Positions 1 to 9,704 of a stretch of 64,000 nt of DNA are shown one piece after another. A program made the position numbers and the translations under genes. The stretch is from Rathayibacter rathayi (lineage in GTDB: Bacteria > Actinomycetota > Actinomycetes > Actinomycetales > Microbacteriaceae). The stretch spans positions 2,666,001 to 2,730,000 of the forward strand of contig NZ_CP028129.1 in assembly GCF_004011095.1 (NCBI RefSeq). The letters are read 5' to 3'. The notes under the pieces are model-generated. The model saw only the letters and a program-made list of their open reading frames with translations. It ran no database searches and was not told where the DNA came from. Position 1 is the stretch's first letter. Each line of letters opens with the position of its first letter.

Positions 1-1402
1 CCTGCGAGACCGGCTCGTCGAGGCCGTGCTCCTTGCTCCGCACGAAGTCCTCGCCCTGGGCGATGCGCAGCGCCTCCCAGAGTTCGGCGTCGGTCGCGTC
101 GGGCCGGCCGAAGCGCAGGTTCGAGGCGATCGTGCCCGAGAAGAGATACGGCCGCTGCGGTATGAGCCCGATCACCTGGGCGAGCTGCGCCCGGTCGAGG
201 GAGGAGACGGGCACGCCGTCGATCATGACGGAGCCCTCGTGCGGGTCGAACAGGCGCGGCACGAGGCCGAGCAGCGTCGTCTTACCAGCGCCGGTGGAGC
301 CGACGACGGCGGTGATGCGGCCCGGCTCCGCGACGAGGTCGATCCCGGAGAGCACGGGACGCTCGGCGCCCGGGTAACCGAAGACGACCCCCGAGAACTC
401 GACGCGGCCGCCCGTCGGGGTCGCGAGACCGCCCTGGGGAGTGGTGAGGCTGGTGCGAGCGTCGAGCACCTGCTGGATCCGCTCGGCGCAGACAACGGCA
501 CGCGGGATCATCATCACCATGAAGACCCCCATCATCACGGCGGTGAGGATCTGGAGGAGGTACTGCAGGAACGCGGTCAGCGAGCCCACTTGCATCTGGC
601 CGGCGTCGACCCGCTGCCCGCCGAACCACAGCACGGCGGCGGTGGCGAGGTGCAGGATCATCATGATCGCCGGGAACATCAGCACGAAGATGTTGCCGAC
701 CTTGATCGACACCTCGGTGATCGCGGCGTTGGCTCTGCGGTACCGCTCCGACTCGAACGGCTCGCGCACGAAGGCGCGCACCACGCGGATGCCCGTGATC
801 TGCTCGCGGAGCACGCTGTTGATCCCGTCGATCCGGTCCTGCATCAGGCGGAACAGCGGCAGCAGCAGGAACACCAGGACGCCGACCACGACGAACAGCA
901 GCGGAACCGACACCCAGACCAGCCAGGAGAGCCCCACGTCCTCGCGCAGCGCGAAGACGATGCCGCCGACACACATGATCGGCGCGGACACCATGAAGTT
1001 GAGGGTCATCAGCACGAGCATCTGCACCTGCTGCACGTCGTTCGTGCCGCGGGTGATCAGGGTGGCGGTGCCGAAGGCGCCGACTTCGAGCCCGCTCAAC
1101 GAGTCGACGCGGCGGTAGACGTCCCGGCGCAGGTCGCGTCCGATGGACATCGCAGTGCGGGCGCCGAAGTAGACGGCTGCGATCGCCGCCGCGACCTGCA
1201 CCAGGCAGACGCCGAGCATGCTCATCCCCGTGGCCCAGATGAAGTCGGTGTCGCCGCGGCCGATGCCCTGGTCGATGATCTCGGCGTTGAGGCTCGGCAG
1301 GTAGAGGGCGGCGAGCGTCGCGACGAGCTGCAGCACGACGACGGCGACCACCCAGCGCAAGTAGGGCTTCGCGTACGACGATGCAAGACGGAGCAGGATC
1401 AT
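1..1402 (-). CDS. ABC exporter half-transporter (TMD-NBD), C-terminus cut by window edge
   Basis: Reading the minus strand from the ATG at 1402 gives an uninterrupted frame of at least 467 codons to the window edge. The first ~310 residues form a six-helix exporter domain. From about residue 325 an ATPase domain follows, with Walker A GSTGAGKTT near residue 367 and a Q-loop region IPQRPYLFSGT near 415. The signature motif and Walker B lie beyond position 1. This layout is that of multidrug/lipid ABC exporters, which often work as heterodimers of two adjacent half-transporters; the partner would lie to the left or is absent. The substrate cannot be inferred. A 641-codon open frame on the opposite strand is a GC-rich shadow. 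Confidence 0.9.
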   Translation of the reverse strand, partial: MILLRLASSYAKPYLRWVVAVVVLQLVATLAALYLPSLNAEIIDQGIGRGDTDFIWATGMSMLGVCLVQVAAAIAAVYFGARTAMSIGRDLRRDVYRRVDSLSGLEVGAFGTATLITRGTNDVQQVQMLVLMTLNFMVSAPIMCVGGIVFALREDVGLSWLVWVSVPLLFVVVGVLVFLLLPLFRLMQDRIDGINSVLREQITGIRVVRAFVREPFESERYRRANAAITEVSIKVGNIFVLMFPAIMMILHLATAAVLWFGGQRVDAGQMQVGSLTAFLQYLLQILTAVMMGVFMVMMIPRAVVCAERIQQVLDARTSLTTPQGGLATPTGGRVEFSGVVFGYPGAERPVLSGIDLVAEPGRITAVVGSTGAGKTTLLGLVPRLFDPHEGSVMIDGVPVSSLDRAQLAQVIGLIPQRPYLFSGTIASNLRFGRPDATDAELWEALRIAQGEDFVRSKEHGLDEPVSQ

Positions 1403-1577
1403 GAGTCCTCCGGGGCGGGGCAGGGGGTGGGGCGCAGGGGGTGGGGCGGAGGCGGCCGGTCGGGGACGGCGCACGTCAACCATCGACCACCGACACCCAT
1501 TCCGCAATCGCTGAGCGGATACCCGCCTCACGCCCGCCCGCAGGCGATGTGTCGGCGGCGGCTCCTACACTTTCAGG

Positions 1578-2417
1578 ATGCGCATCGCCACCTGGAACGT
1601 GAACTCCATCCGGGCCCGCACCGGCCGCGTCATCGACTGGCTCGTGCGCGAGGACATCGACGTGCTGGCCATGCAGGAACTCAAGTGCAAGCCCGAGCAG
1701 TTCCCGCACGAGGCCTTCGCCGACGCCGGCTACCACGTCGAGATGGTCGGCCTCAGCCAGTGGAACGGGGTCGGCATCGCCTCCCGGCTGCCACTGGAGG
1801 ACGTACGGATCGGATTTCCGGGGATGCCCGGTTTCGCCAAGGAGCCCGCGGCCGACGGCGGCTACCCGCTGGAGGCCCGTGCGATCGGCGCGACCGTCGA
1901 CGGGGTTCGTGTCTGGAGCCTGTACGTGCCCAACGGCCGGGCGGTCGATGACCCGCACTACCACTACAAGCTCGAGTGGCTCGCAGCCCTCGAGGCGAAC
2001 ACTCGCGAGTGGCTGGCCGCCGAGCCCGATCTGCCGCTCGCGCTGGTCGGCGATTGGAACGTCGCCCCGCTCGACAGCGACGTCGGCGATCCGAGCCTGG
2101 GTCCCGGATCCACGCACGTCTCGGTCCCCGAGCGCGCGGCCTTCTCCGCCTTCGAGGCCGCCGGCCTGCACGACGTCGTCCGCCCGCTCGTGCCCGAGGG
2201 CTACACCTACTGGGACTACAAGCAGCTGCGCTTCCCGCGCAACGAAGGTCTTCGGATCGACTTCGTGCTCGGCTCCGCCGCCTTCGGCGAGCTGGTCACC
2301 GGCGCGTCGATCCACCGCGACGAGCGCAAGGGCGACGCTCCGAGCGACCATGTGCCCGTGGTGGTGGACCTTGACCTCGAGACGACCCTCGACGACGACC
2401 GTCCGATGATCTTTTGA
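1578..2417 (+). CDS. xthA: Exodeoxyribonuclease III
   Basis: 279 aa, the usual length for ExoIII-type apurinic/apyrimidinic endonucleases, which incise abasic sites and trim 3' ends in base excision repair. The N-terminus MRIATWNVNSIRAR and the metal-binding MQELKCKP motif near residue 35 are typical. A GDWNVAP motif follows near residue 155, and the C-terminal LRIDFVLGS and SDHVPVVVDL segments supply the catalytic Asp-His pair. The ATG follows a 175-bp gap from the divergent ABC exporter. The stop codon lies next to the start of the following membrane-protein gene, so the two are probably cotranscribed. Confidence 0.95.
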   Translation: MRIATWNVNSIRARTGRVIDWLVREDIDVLAMQELKCKPEQFPHEAFADAGYHVEMVGLSQWNGVGIASRLPLEDVRIGFPGMPGFAKEPAADGGYPLEARAIGATVDGVRVWSLYVPNGRAVDDPHYHYKLEWLAALEANTREWLAAEPDLPLALVGDWNVAPLDSDVGDPSLGPGSTHVSVPERAAFSAFEAAGLHDVVRPLVPEGYTYWDYKQLRFPRNEGLRIDFVLGSAAFGELVTGASIHRDERKGDAPSDHVPVVVDLDLETTLDDDRPMIF

Positions 2418-2419
2418 GC

Positions 2420-2914
2420 ATGGCCTCGTCGAAGAAGAAGCGCGCCCGAGCTAACGGTGCCACAGCCGCTCCGGCCCGGCCCGCTCCCGCGCGCCCCGCC
2501 GGCGCCCGCGACGAGTTCCGCACGGACGCTTACCGCTCCATCCGCGAGATCATCGCCGCCGGGAAGCCGCACCGGCGCCGCTGGGACCTGGTGCTCTCCG
2601 TCCTCTGCTGCCTCGCCCTCGGCCTCCTCTGCATCGTGCTGGGCTACCTCGCCGCGATCCTCTCCGTCTTCCCCGCGCAGTGCGAGGGCCAGAACTTCGC
2701 CTGCGACTTCGACCGAATCGACTGGGGAGTCTCGATCGCGCTGCTCGGCCCGACCGCCCTGACGCTGATCACCGTCGGCGTCACGGTCGTGCGCCACCTC
2801 GTCGGTCGTCGCTCGTTCTGGATCCCAATCGTCGGATTCGCACTCTGCGTCGGCACCGCGCTCCTCGCCTCCTGGCTCGTCACCAGCTCGATCCCCGGCT
2901 CGGCGCTGGCGTAG
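2420..2914 (+). CDS. Small multi-pass membrane protein of unknown function
   Basis: 164 aa from the ATG at 2420; a TTG at 2414 overlapping the xthA stop is an alternative start. The first ~45 residues are basic and Ala/Pro-rich (KKKRAR near the start). Three or four hydrophobic helices follow at roughly 55-80, 95-120 and 130-160, with two cysteines in the first loop (QCEGQNFACDFD). I do not recognise the family. It directly follows xthA and converges on the DUF4012 gene, whose stop is only about 10 bp away. Confidence 0.7.
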   Translation: MASSKKKRARANGATAAPARPAPARPAGARDEFRTDAYRSIREIIAAGKPHRRRWDLVLSVLCCLALGLLCIVLGYLAAILSVFPAQCEGQNFACDFDRIDWGVSIALLGPTALTLITVGVTVVRHLVGRRSFWIPIVGFALCVGTALLASWLVTSSIPGSALA

Positions 2915-2923
2915 CGGCGAGCC

Positions 2924-4747
2924 TTAGCCGCAGCTGGGCTCGTCGCTGAGGGTCACCGTCGTCGGAGTGATCATCGGCGTGACCCGCACGGCCTGGTCCC
3001 CGAAGCCCGTCCTCTCTCCGGCGCTGAACTGCACGTCGAACGTCTGGGACTCCCCCGGCGCGAGCTGCACAGCGACCTTCGAGACCGGACGGCCGAGGTC
3101 CTCGAATGTCTGAGGGTCGTAGCCGGTGCCGTCGTCCCAGGACGCTGAGGCGATACTCGTGCCAGGAGGACCGTAGACGTAAATGTTGGTCACGAAGTCG
3201 CCGAGCGGGTACGGGCCCCGCCCACCCGCCGCGGCGACGTAGGCCGGCAGGCCCCGAGCCACGGCCTTCGTGATCGTGTTCGTGACGGTGACGGAGGTCG
3301 AGAAGACCGCGCCGGACGCGGCGCAACGACCCACGCTCGACTGGGCGACTGCCGTCTTGAGGTAGTAGTCCATCTTCGATCCGCGGGACGCATCCTGGAA
3401 GAACACGCCCGTCGTCGTGCTCTCGGCGGTCGAGCCCGGCAGCACTCCCGCGATCGGGGTAGGCGAGAGGAGTGCCTGCTCGTCGGCGTCCGAGCTGAAG
3501 GCCAGGATCCTGCTCTCGCCGACCGCCTTCACGATCGCCGGCAGCATCGTCGTCGGCTCCATCTCTCCGCCGAGGATCTTGCCCAGAATTGTCGCGCTCG
3601 CCTCGGAGAAGAACTCGTCCGTGCGCTCGCCGACCACCGAGGCGGGGTAGCGGAAGTAGACCTCGTTGAGCAGCGTCGAGACGGTGTTGTCGCTGGTGAG
3701 GACCGTGCCGTCGGTGAGGGTGACCGGGCCGGTCGAGGCGAGGAGGTAGGAGAGGGCGACGGGGTCGATGGCGAGCGCACCGTCGATCTTCTGCTCGGGG
3801 AACTTCTGGGCCCAGAACTGCGAGGCGATCGACGCCGCCGTGGGGAAGTCGGGCCGGCTCGTCGAGACGTTGAAGGTCGTCGCGAGGTTGGGGCCGATGG
3901 TGTCGAGCGCGCTCTCGTCCACGGTGACCGGATCCAGCCCGCTGAAGTCCGAGCTGGACTGCTGGCGACCGATCGAGATGGCGCCGCCGTCGACATCGAG
4001 CTGCATCACCGAGGAGGCACCGCCGCCGAGCGCCTGCGACTCCGCCAGGTTCTGGAACAGCACGAGGTAGTGCCGCGGGCCGGAGGCGCCGAGCGAATCC
4101 GGCAGGATCGCGGTCAGCGGCTCGACCTGATCCATCGCCGTGGTCGCCGTGGCCAGCTGGGGGCTGAAGGAGTCGAGAGCGGAGGAGACCTGCGGGACGA
4201 GCTGCTCGCGGTCGATCCCCGAGACCCGGGTCTGCGCCGTATCGACGACTCCCTTGGCGACGGTGATCTTCTGCGAGAGCTCGGTGATCGCGGCGAGGTC
4301 GACCTTGCCGCCGACCGGTTTGAGGATGTCGAGCGAGGTCGTCGAGAGCGGAGTGACGATTTTGCCGGAGATGTCGTCGGCGATCTCCGTCGCGGCACGA
4401 ACGGCGGCCAGGTTTGGGCCGAGGTACGGGACGACCTCCATCACTCGCCATACCGGGTCGTCGGTCTCGTCCCGGGCCTCACCGGTGAGTGTCGCGATCT
4501 GCGCGGCCGTCGCTTCCGCCCCCGAGGTGTCGAACGCCGTCAGCTTGCCGGTGACCTGCGAGACCAGCGGGATCGCCTCGGTGAGCTTGTCGCGGACCGT
4601 CATCGCCTTGTCGTAGGTGCGGACGCCGAGGAGCACAGCGACGACAGCGCCGATCAACAGGACGAGGAGGACGATCAGCGTGATCCAGAGGCCGCGACGG
4701 CGGCGCGGCCTGCCGGAGGCGCGGCGAGAGGCGGACGTGGTGCTCAT
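2924..4747 (-). CDS. DUF4012 family membrane-anchored protein
   Basis: 607 aa. A basic N-terminus (RRASGRPRRRRG) precedes one transmembrane helix at about residues 20-42; the rest is predicted extracytoplasmic. Segments such as YLVLFQNLAESQALGG, the central VDESALDTIGPN and the late DYYLKTAV region match my recollection of actinobacterial DUF4012 proteins, which often lie near cell-surface polysaccharide genes and have no established biochemical activity. Two cysteines lie in the last ~130 residues, one in the final tripeptide. The gene is monocistronic here. A 63-bp palindromic repeat lies about 120 bp upstream of its start. Confidence 0.8.
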   Translation of the reverse strand: MSTTSASRRASGRPRRRRGLWITLIVLLVLLIGAVVAVLLGVRTYDKAMTVRDKLTEAIPLVSQVTGKLTAFDTSGAEATAAQIATLTGEARDETDDPVWRVMEVVPYLGPNLAAVRAATEIADDISGKIVTPLSTTSLDILKPVGGKVDLAAITELSQKITVAKGVVDTAQTRVSGIDREQLVPQVSSALDSFSPQLATATTAMDQVEPLTAILPDSLGASGPRHYLVLFQNLAESQALGGGASSVMQLDVDGGAISIGRQQSSSDFSGLDPVTVDESALDTIGPNLATTFNVSTSRPDFPTAASIASQFWAQKFPEQKIDGALAIDPVALSYLLASTGPVTLTDGTVLTSDNTVSTLLNEVYFRYPASVVGERTDEFFSEASATILGKILGGEMEPTTMLPAIVKAVGESRILAFSSDADEQALLSPTPIAGVLPGSTAESTTTGVFFQDASRGSKMDYYLKTAVAQSSVGRCAASGAVFSTSVTVTNTITKAVARGLPAYVAAAGGRGPYPLGDFVTNIYVYGPPGTSIASASWDDGTGYDPQTFEDLGRPVSKVAVQLAPGESQTFDVQFSAGERTGFGDQAVRVTPMITPTTVTLSDEPSCG

Positions 4748-4867
4748 TGCAGAGAGCCTAAGCGACGGCCCTCAAGCGCGACGGTCTCCGCGCCACCACA
4801 GCCAACCCAGGACGAGGGACGCGGAGGAAAGCCGCGCGTCGGCGACGACCAGGCCCCCGTCGCCCGT

Positions 4868-4930
4868 CCGCGAGATGCCACTTATGACCCCTCCGTGCGG
4901 CGTGTCGGCCTCATAAGTGGCATCTCGCGG
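4868..4930. repeat. Palindromic dispersed repeat, family 1, copy 1
   Basis: Perfect 20-bp inverted repeat: arms 4868-4887 and 4911-4930 (core GCGAGATGCCACTTATGA), spacer 23 bp. A second copy with the same arm core and the same conserved half-loop (GGCGTGTCG) lies at 12692-12752. It occupies the gap between the GNAT stop at 4991 and the DUF4012 start at 4747. It could fold as a strong hairpin and may act as a terminator, but sequence conservation between copies suggests a dispersed element. Confidence 0.85.
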
Positions 4931-4990
4931 ACTGCCTGCCCGCCGCCGGCGCCGTGAGCGGGGCGGCGGCTGGAGCGCCACGGCCTCTGG

Positions 4991-5521
4991 TCAGGCCACG
5001 GCGGCCAGGTCGAACGCCCAATCGACGTAGAGTTCCGGCGGCTCGCCCTGCTCGACGAGGTCGACGCGGTCGAATCCGGCCTCGATGCAGGTCGCGCTAG
5101 CGTCGAGGTCGCTCTGCGCCACGAAGGCGTGCACGAAGCGGGGCACGGGGTACGCCGCGGCCTCCTCGAGCAGCATCCGAACAGAGGCCGCAGTGACGCC
5201 GCGGGCGTGCGGAACGATGCTCCACGCCGCCTCGTAAGCGAGCATGCCTCGAGAGGAGCCATACCAATAGCCGATGGAGCCGACGGAGACGCCGTCCAGC
5301 TCGACCACGTAAAAGAACGCGTCGCCGTCCGCCCAACCGCGCAGGTAGCGGTCGTGACGCACGAGGAACTCGCTCTCGCTCTCGAGTCCAGCGCTCGTGT
5401 GCGCGAGGGTATCGCGGAGGAGCTCGGCGTCCGCCTGCGGCCAGGGGAGCAGACGGAGGTTCTCGGGGCGGTGGTCGATGCTGGCTGTTCTCTGGTCGCT
5501 TCCGGGTTCTGGTCCCGTCAC
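4991..5521 (-). CDS. GNAT family N-acetyltransferase
   Basis: 176 aa from a GTG at 5521. Segments in the GNAT core order are visible: FYVVELDGVSVGSIGYWY (strand 4), AAWSIVPHARGVTAASVRML (strand 4/helix 3, acetyl-CoA pyrophosphate loop region) and FVAQSDLDASATCIEAGFDRV (helix 4). The substrate is unknown. The N-terminal ~15 residues are weak, so a later start is possible. Confidence 0.8.
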   Translation of the reverse strand: MTGPEPGSDQRTASIDHRPENLRLLPWPQADAELLRDTLAHTSAGLESESEFLVRHDRYLRGWADGDAFFYVVELDGVSVGSIGYWYGSSRGMLAYEAAWSIVPHARGVTAASVRMLLEEAAAYPVPRFVHAFVAQSDLDASATCIEAGFDRVDLVEQGEPPELYVDWAFDLAAVA

Positions 5522-5891
5522 GCGCTCCGATCCTCTCTCTCAGGATGGCTCGACGATCCAGCACACCACCAGGGTGTTCGGCGCGCTGGTCCTATCGGAT
5601 GTCTCCGCACTCGGGATGCGGACACGATGTCGCACCATCTTCGACCCGAAGGAGGGGCAAAAACGGAATGCCGAGCATTCTAGCCCCGGATGGGGGGTAA
5701 AATCTACGTGCGACCTGGGCGAATCCTGATCGCGGGCTCCTGGAGCGCGGCGCAGACGTGCGCACGGGTTGGCGAGCGCGCCGCCGCACTCCGCCTGGAC
5801 GCAAGAAAAGCGCGTGCGCGAGCCCATACGCTCGGAGTCGAAGCGCATTCCGTCCCGAAAACCCCGTATTACCAGCGTGAGGAGGATCACC
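5522..5891. other. Intergenic region upstream of DUF6421 gene
   Basis: No convincing gene. A possible sigma-A -10 box TAAAAT lies near 5699-5704, and a short palindrome GAATGC-CGA-GCATTC lies just upstream near 5666-5680. A long leader then runs to the DUF6421 ribosome binding site GAGGAGG at about 5879-5885. Confidence 0.3.
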
Positions 5892-7295
5892 ATGTCGCAT
5901 GTCGTGCAGAGCACCGTCATCGGAGAACCCGAGGTCGTCGAGGACCGCGTGGAGGACTCCGCCGCCTGGCTCCACCTCAGGGCCGCCGCCACAGCGCTGC
6001 AGCCGCTCCAGGCGCAGGACGGCTCGCTCGCCGAGCCGGAACGCCTCGCCGAGGCCCGGGCCCTCGTCGAACGGATCATCGTCGGAGTACGCACCCTCGC
6101 CCCCGCCCTGCCGCACGACGCGGCCTACCTGGAGGCGCTCGTCGTGGACCTCGAGCGCTGGAGCGCCGACGAGTTGGGGCTGCCCGACTTCCTCGACTCC
6201 CTCACCGCCTTCCAGCCGCAGCTCGACCGCGTGGACGGCCGCCGCCACCTCGTGGTCTTCCCGATGTACACCCAGAACGGCAGCCGTGATCGCCACGTCG
6301 AAGCCGTCCTGGTCGAGGTCGTCTGGCCGCACTTCGTCGCCGAGCTGGAGGCGGGCGACTACTCCAACGCCCTGTTCGTGCCCGTGCGCTTCGTCGACTT
6401 CACCGCCGGCTACGACACCGACAGCGCCGTGCTGTTCCCCGAGACGGTCGCGATGCGTTCCGTCCCGTCCTTTACCTGGGGCGCGATCTTCGCCGACCGT
6501 GAGGCGGCCCGGTTCCGCCGCGTCGTTACGGAGGCCGCACGGATCACCCGGCTCGAACTGCCGGAGGACGCGCAGCGCCTCCTCGCCGACCAACGCCTGG
6601 CCGAGGAGTCCTTCGTCATGTGGGACCTCATCCACGACCGCACCCACATGCGCGGCGACCTGCCGTTCGATCCGTTCATGATCAAGCAGCGGATGCCGTT
6701 CTTCCTGTACTCGCTGGAGGAGCTGCGCTGCGACCTCACCGCGTTCCGCGAGGCCGTCGCCATCGAGCGTCGCCTCGGCGCGCTCGAGCATCGGGACGAT
6801 GCGGAGGAGGCGTTGGCCGAGCGCTCGCGCTTCGTTCAGTACGCGATCCTGTTCGATCGGCTCTTCCGCTTCCCGCTCACCGGGTCGCGGGTGCGCAACT
6901 ACGACAGCCTCGGTGGCCAGCTGCTCTTCGCCTGGCTGCACCAGCATGGCGTGCTGCACTGGACCGACACCCGGCTGGGGTTCGAGTGGGACGGCGTCGC
7001 GGACGTGGTCATCGCCCTCTCGGACGCGATCGACGAGCTCTACTGGCGCTCGATCGACCGCCCGAAGACGGCGCACTGGCTGGCCGCTCACCAGCTGATC
7101 GCGGCGACGCTCACGCCGCATCCCGCCTCCGCTTGGGCCCGCGGGCTCCCGGAGGAGGAGCTGATCGGGGCCCCGCGCGGACTCACTGACGCCGTGCTCG
7201 ACGACGAGTTCCCGCTGTCAATGTTCTACGAGGCCCTCGGGAAGAAGATGGGCGAGGTCATCGCCTCGACCCGGGGCATCACCGGCCGGGACTGA
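5892..7295 (+). CDS. DUF6421 family protein
   Basis: 467 aa from the ATG at 5892, chosen because GAGGAGG sits 6-7 nt upstream; the open frame extends further upstream without a better start. It is a soluble protein with no signal or membrane segment. It has conserved-looking blocks such as HLVVFPMYTQNGSRDRHVEA near residue 120 and SFVMWDLIHDRTHMRGDLPF near 240. These match my recollection of DUF6421, an actinobacterial family without an assigned function. The His/Asp-rich HDRTHMRGD block could bind metal, but that is a guess. The next gene, a histidine kinase, starts 78 bp downstream. Confidence 0.8.
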   Translation: MSHVVQSTVIGEPEVVEDRVEDSAAWLHLRAAATALQPLQAQDGSLAEPERLAEARALVERIIVGVRTLAPALPHDAAYLEALVVDLERWSADELGLPDFLDSLTAFQPQLDRVDGRRHLVVFPMYTQNGSRDRHVEAVLVEVVWPHFVAELEAGDYSNALFVPVRFVDFTAGYDTDSAVLFPETVAMRSVPSFTWGAIFADREAARFRRVVTEAARITRLELPEDAQRLLADQRLAEESFVMWDLIHDRTHMRGDLPFDPFMIKQRMPFFLYSLEELRCDLTAFREAVAIERRLGALEHRDDAEEALAERSRFVQYAILFDRLFRFPLTGSRVRNYDSLGGQLLFAWLHQHGVLHWTDTRLGFEWDGVADVVIALSDAIDELYWRSIDRPKTAHWLAAHQLIAATLTPHPASAWARGLPEEELIGAPRGLTDAVLDDEFPLSMFYEALGKKMGEVIASTRGITGRD

Positions 7296-7372
7296 GGCGG
7301 GGAGGGGCGGGGCGGGCTCGCTCCGCCTTCCGTGGCCCCGCCGACTGACCGTCGTCGGTTAGCGTGGGGCGT

Positions 7373-8764
7373 ATGCCCTCAGGTGACGCCGCCGCGGACC
7401 CGCTCGACGCGGGCTGGGTCCGGCGAACTCCGAGCCGCTCGGGCTACGCGCGCGACGCGGTCACCGCGGGGGTGCTGCTGATGGCGACGCTCACCTCCGT
7501 CGCGCTGTACACCTCCGCGGGTTTCCCCGATGCGACGCACCCGATCGTCAGCGCTCTGTGGGCCGGCTCGATCACGCTCCCGCTCGCGCTGCGTCGGCGC
7601 TTCCCCGGGAGCATCGCGGTGGTCCTCTCGGTCGTCTACGCGCTCGGGATCGTGCTGCAGGTGCCGGAGTCGCTGTTCGGTCAGATCTGCCTATTCCTCG
7701 CCCTGTACACCGTCGGCGCGTGGGGCCGGAATCGGCGGGCGGCCCTCGTCGTCCGAGTGGTGATTGCGGTCGGGATGCTGAGCTGGCTGCTCACCACGCT
7801 GGCCACCGGCGAGTACTTCGGCAGCTCGGTACCGGTCGACGACTCCCCCGGCCTGCTCTCGCCATACGCGGCGGAGTCGGCCCTCGCGGTGGTCACCAAC
7901 CTGCTCTACTTCGGCAGCTCCTACGTCTTCGGCGAGGCATCCTGGCAGTCGGTCCGGCGGCTCGAAGCGCTCAAGGCACGCACAGCAGAGCTCGATGACG
8001 AGCGCGAGCGGTCCTCCCAGCGGGCGCTGTCCTCGGAGCGGCTACGGATCGCGCGCGAGCTGCACGACGTGGTCGCGCATCACGTCAGCGTGATGGGGGT
8101 GCAGGCCGGAGCGGCGCGGCGGGTGCTGGCGCGCGATCGCGAGCAGGCGGCAGCCTCCCTCAGCGCGATCGAGAGCGACGCGCGCTCGGCAATCGAGGAG
8201 CTGCACCGCATCCTGGTCGCTCTGCGCGCCGAAGACGCGGTCCCGAATCCGCTCACCGACGCTGCCTCGACCCGCGGAATCGCCCAGCTCGAAGAGCTGG
8301 TGGCCGCCTCGAGCGGCTCAGGACTGCCCACCGCGTTCCGCACACTCGGCACGCCCCGCGAGATCCCGGCGACGGTGGGGCTGAGCCTCTACCGCATCGC
8401 GCAGGAGTCGCTCACGAACGTCCGCAAGCACGCGGGACGCGGCGCGCATGCCGAGGTGCGCCTGCGGTACGCCCCCGACGTCGTCGAACTCGAGATCGCC
8501 GACGACGGCGGCTCCGGCCCGCACCCGAGCGCCCCTGCCTCCTGCGGGCTGGGCCACACCGGCATGAGCGAGCGAGCGGCGGCGGTCGGCGGTTGCATCG
8601 AGATGGGGCCGAGGGGCGGAGGGTATCTCGTGCACGCCCGGGTCCCGCTGTCCCCCGTCCGGGCGAGCATCCCGGTAGCGGGCGATCCGGGGGCGGGCGA
8701 CCCGGTAGCGTCATCGGAGGCGTCGTGGGGGCGCCAGAGGCAAGCGAGCGGGGACCACCCATGA
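7373..8764 (+). CDS. Two-component sensor histidine kinase (HisKA_3 type)
   Basis: 463 aa from the ATG at 7373 (a GTG at 7364 is also possible). The N-terminal ~180 residues hold five or six hydrophobic segments with short loops, i.e. a membrane-integrated sensor. A coiled region leads to the phosphoacceptor H-box ARELHDVVAHHVSVMG near residue 227. The HATPase_c domain follows with the N-box AQESLTNVRKHAG near 343 and G-boxes ADDGGSG and GLGHTGMSERA. The stop overlaps the start of the response regulator gene (ATGA at 8761), so the pair is translationally coupled. Confidence 0.9.
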   Translation: MPSGDAAADPLDAGWVRRTPSRSGYARDAVTAGVLLMATLTSVALYTSAGFPDATHPIVSALWAGSITLPLALRRRFPGSIAVVLSVVYALGIVLQVPESLFGQICLFLALYTVGAWGRNRRAALVVRVVIAVGMLSWLLTTLATGEYFGSSVPVDDSPGLLSPYAAESALAVVTNLLYFGSSYVFGEASWQSVRRLEALKARTAELDDERERSSQRALSSERLRIARELHDVVAHHVSVMGVQAGAARRVLARDREQAAASLSAIESDARSAIEELHRILVALRAEDAVPNPLTDAASTRGIAQLEELVAASSGSGLPTAFRTLGTPREIPATVGLSLYRIAQESLTNVRKHAGRGAHAEVRLRYAPDVVELEIADDGGSGPHPSAPASCGLGHTGMSERAAAVGGCIEMGPRGGGYLVHARVPLSPVRASIPVAGDPGAGDPVASSEASWGRQRQASGDHP

Positions 8765-9438
8765 CCGAGCACCTGCGCGTGCTGCTCGTCGACGATCAGG
8801 AGCTCGTCCGCGCGGGCTTTCGCATCATCCTCGAGTCCGAGCCGGGAATCGAGGTCGTCGGTGAGGCGCGCACCGGCTTCGAAGCCCTGCAGCGCGCCGC
8901 GGAACTCTGCCCCGACGTGATCTGCATGGACGTGCAGATGCCCGGGCTCGACGGTCTGGCAGCTACCCGGGAGATCGTCGCCGACCCGCGCCTGTGCTCG
9001 CGGGTACTCATCCTGACCACCTTCGACCGCGACGACTACCTTTTCGAAGCCCTCTCGGCTGGCGCGAGCGGGTTCCTGCTCAAGAATGCGTCGCCGGAGG
9101 AACTGGTAGAGGCCGTGCAGGTGGTGGCTCGCGGCGATGCGATGCTCACCCCGGACGTTACGCGGCGCGTGATCGAGCGGTTTGCCACCGGCCCGGACCG
9201 GCCGCCCGCGGCCGTCGAGCACCCCGGAGTCGCGGAGCTGACGGACCGCGAGCGCGAGGTTCTGGTGCACCTGGCGCGGGGCTGGTCGAACGCGGAGATC
9301 GCGGCCGAGCTGTTCGTGGGCGAGGCGACCGTGAAGACGCACGTCTCGAAGATCCTGATGAAGCTCGGGGTGCGCGATCGGATCCAGGCGGTGGTGTTCG
9401 CGTACGAGCACGGGATCGCCGTGCCCGGGCAATCGTGA
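8761..9438 (+). CDS. NarL/FixJ-type response regulator
   Basis: 225 aa. The receiver domain begins VLLVDDQELVRAGF, with the phosphoacceptor Asp in CMDVQMPGLDG near residue 57, Thr in LILTTFD and Lys in GFLLKNASPEEL. A LuxR-type HTH lies at about 160-220 (LTDREREVLVHLARGWSN, VKTHVSKILMKLGVRDR). It is the cognate partner of the overlapping upstream kinase. A frame reading through from upstream exists but the ATG in the ATGA overlap is the natural start. The regulon is not evident from the neighbours. Confidence 0.93.
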   Translation: MTEHLRVLLVDDQELVRAGFRIILESEPGIEVVGEARTGFEALQRAAELCPDVICMDVQMPGLDGLAATREIVADPRLCSRVLILTTFDRDDYLFEALSAGASGFLLKNASPEELVEAVQVVARGDAMLTPDVTRRVIERFATGPDRPPAAVEHPGVAELTDREREVLVHLARGWSNAEIAAELFVGEATVKTHVSKILMKLGVRDRIQAVVFAYEHGIAVPGQS

Positions 9439-9704
9439 GCACCGGATGTCCACTGTGTTCATCGTATGTGCAGGTTTGCCTGTTGGTCATCGAGCGGGAC
9501 ATCCGCGGCCTTCTTGCGCTCGGCGATCAGCGCACGCTTCATCGAGCAGCTGAACCTCCTGGGGGATCTCTCCCGCCACCTTCGACCCATGAGCCGCTCA
9601 TTCACCGCCACGCTGCGCCCGGTGAACGGCGTCCAGACGTCCGCACGAGCCTGGCGGGACGCGCTGGTTCAGCCCGCCAGATGATGCGCGGGTCGACCCG
9701 GTGG

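Noticed and set aside
26..1951. 641-codon open frame on the plus strand
   Set aside because: It is antisense to a clear ABC exporter and exonuclease III and has Asp/Glu/Arg/His-rich shadow composition typical of GC-rich antisense frames.
5522..5891. tRNA or small RNA gene upstream of DUF6421
   Set aside because: No cloverleaf could be drawn; only a short palindrome and a possible -10 box were seen.
9459..9542. 27-codon minus-strand frame (MKRALIAERKKAADV) with AGGAGG upstream
   Set aside because: Too short and without any recognisable family; ribosome-site spacing is long. Not enough to call a gene.
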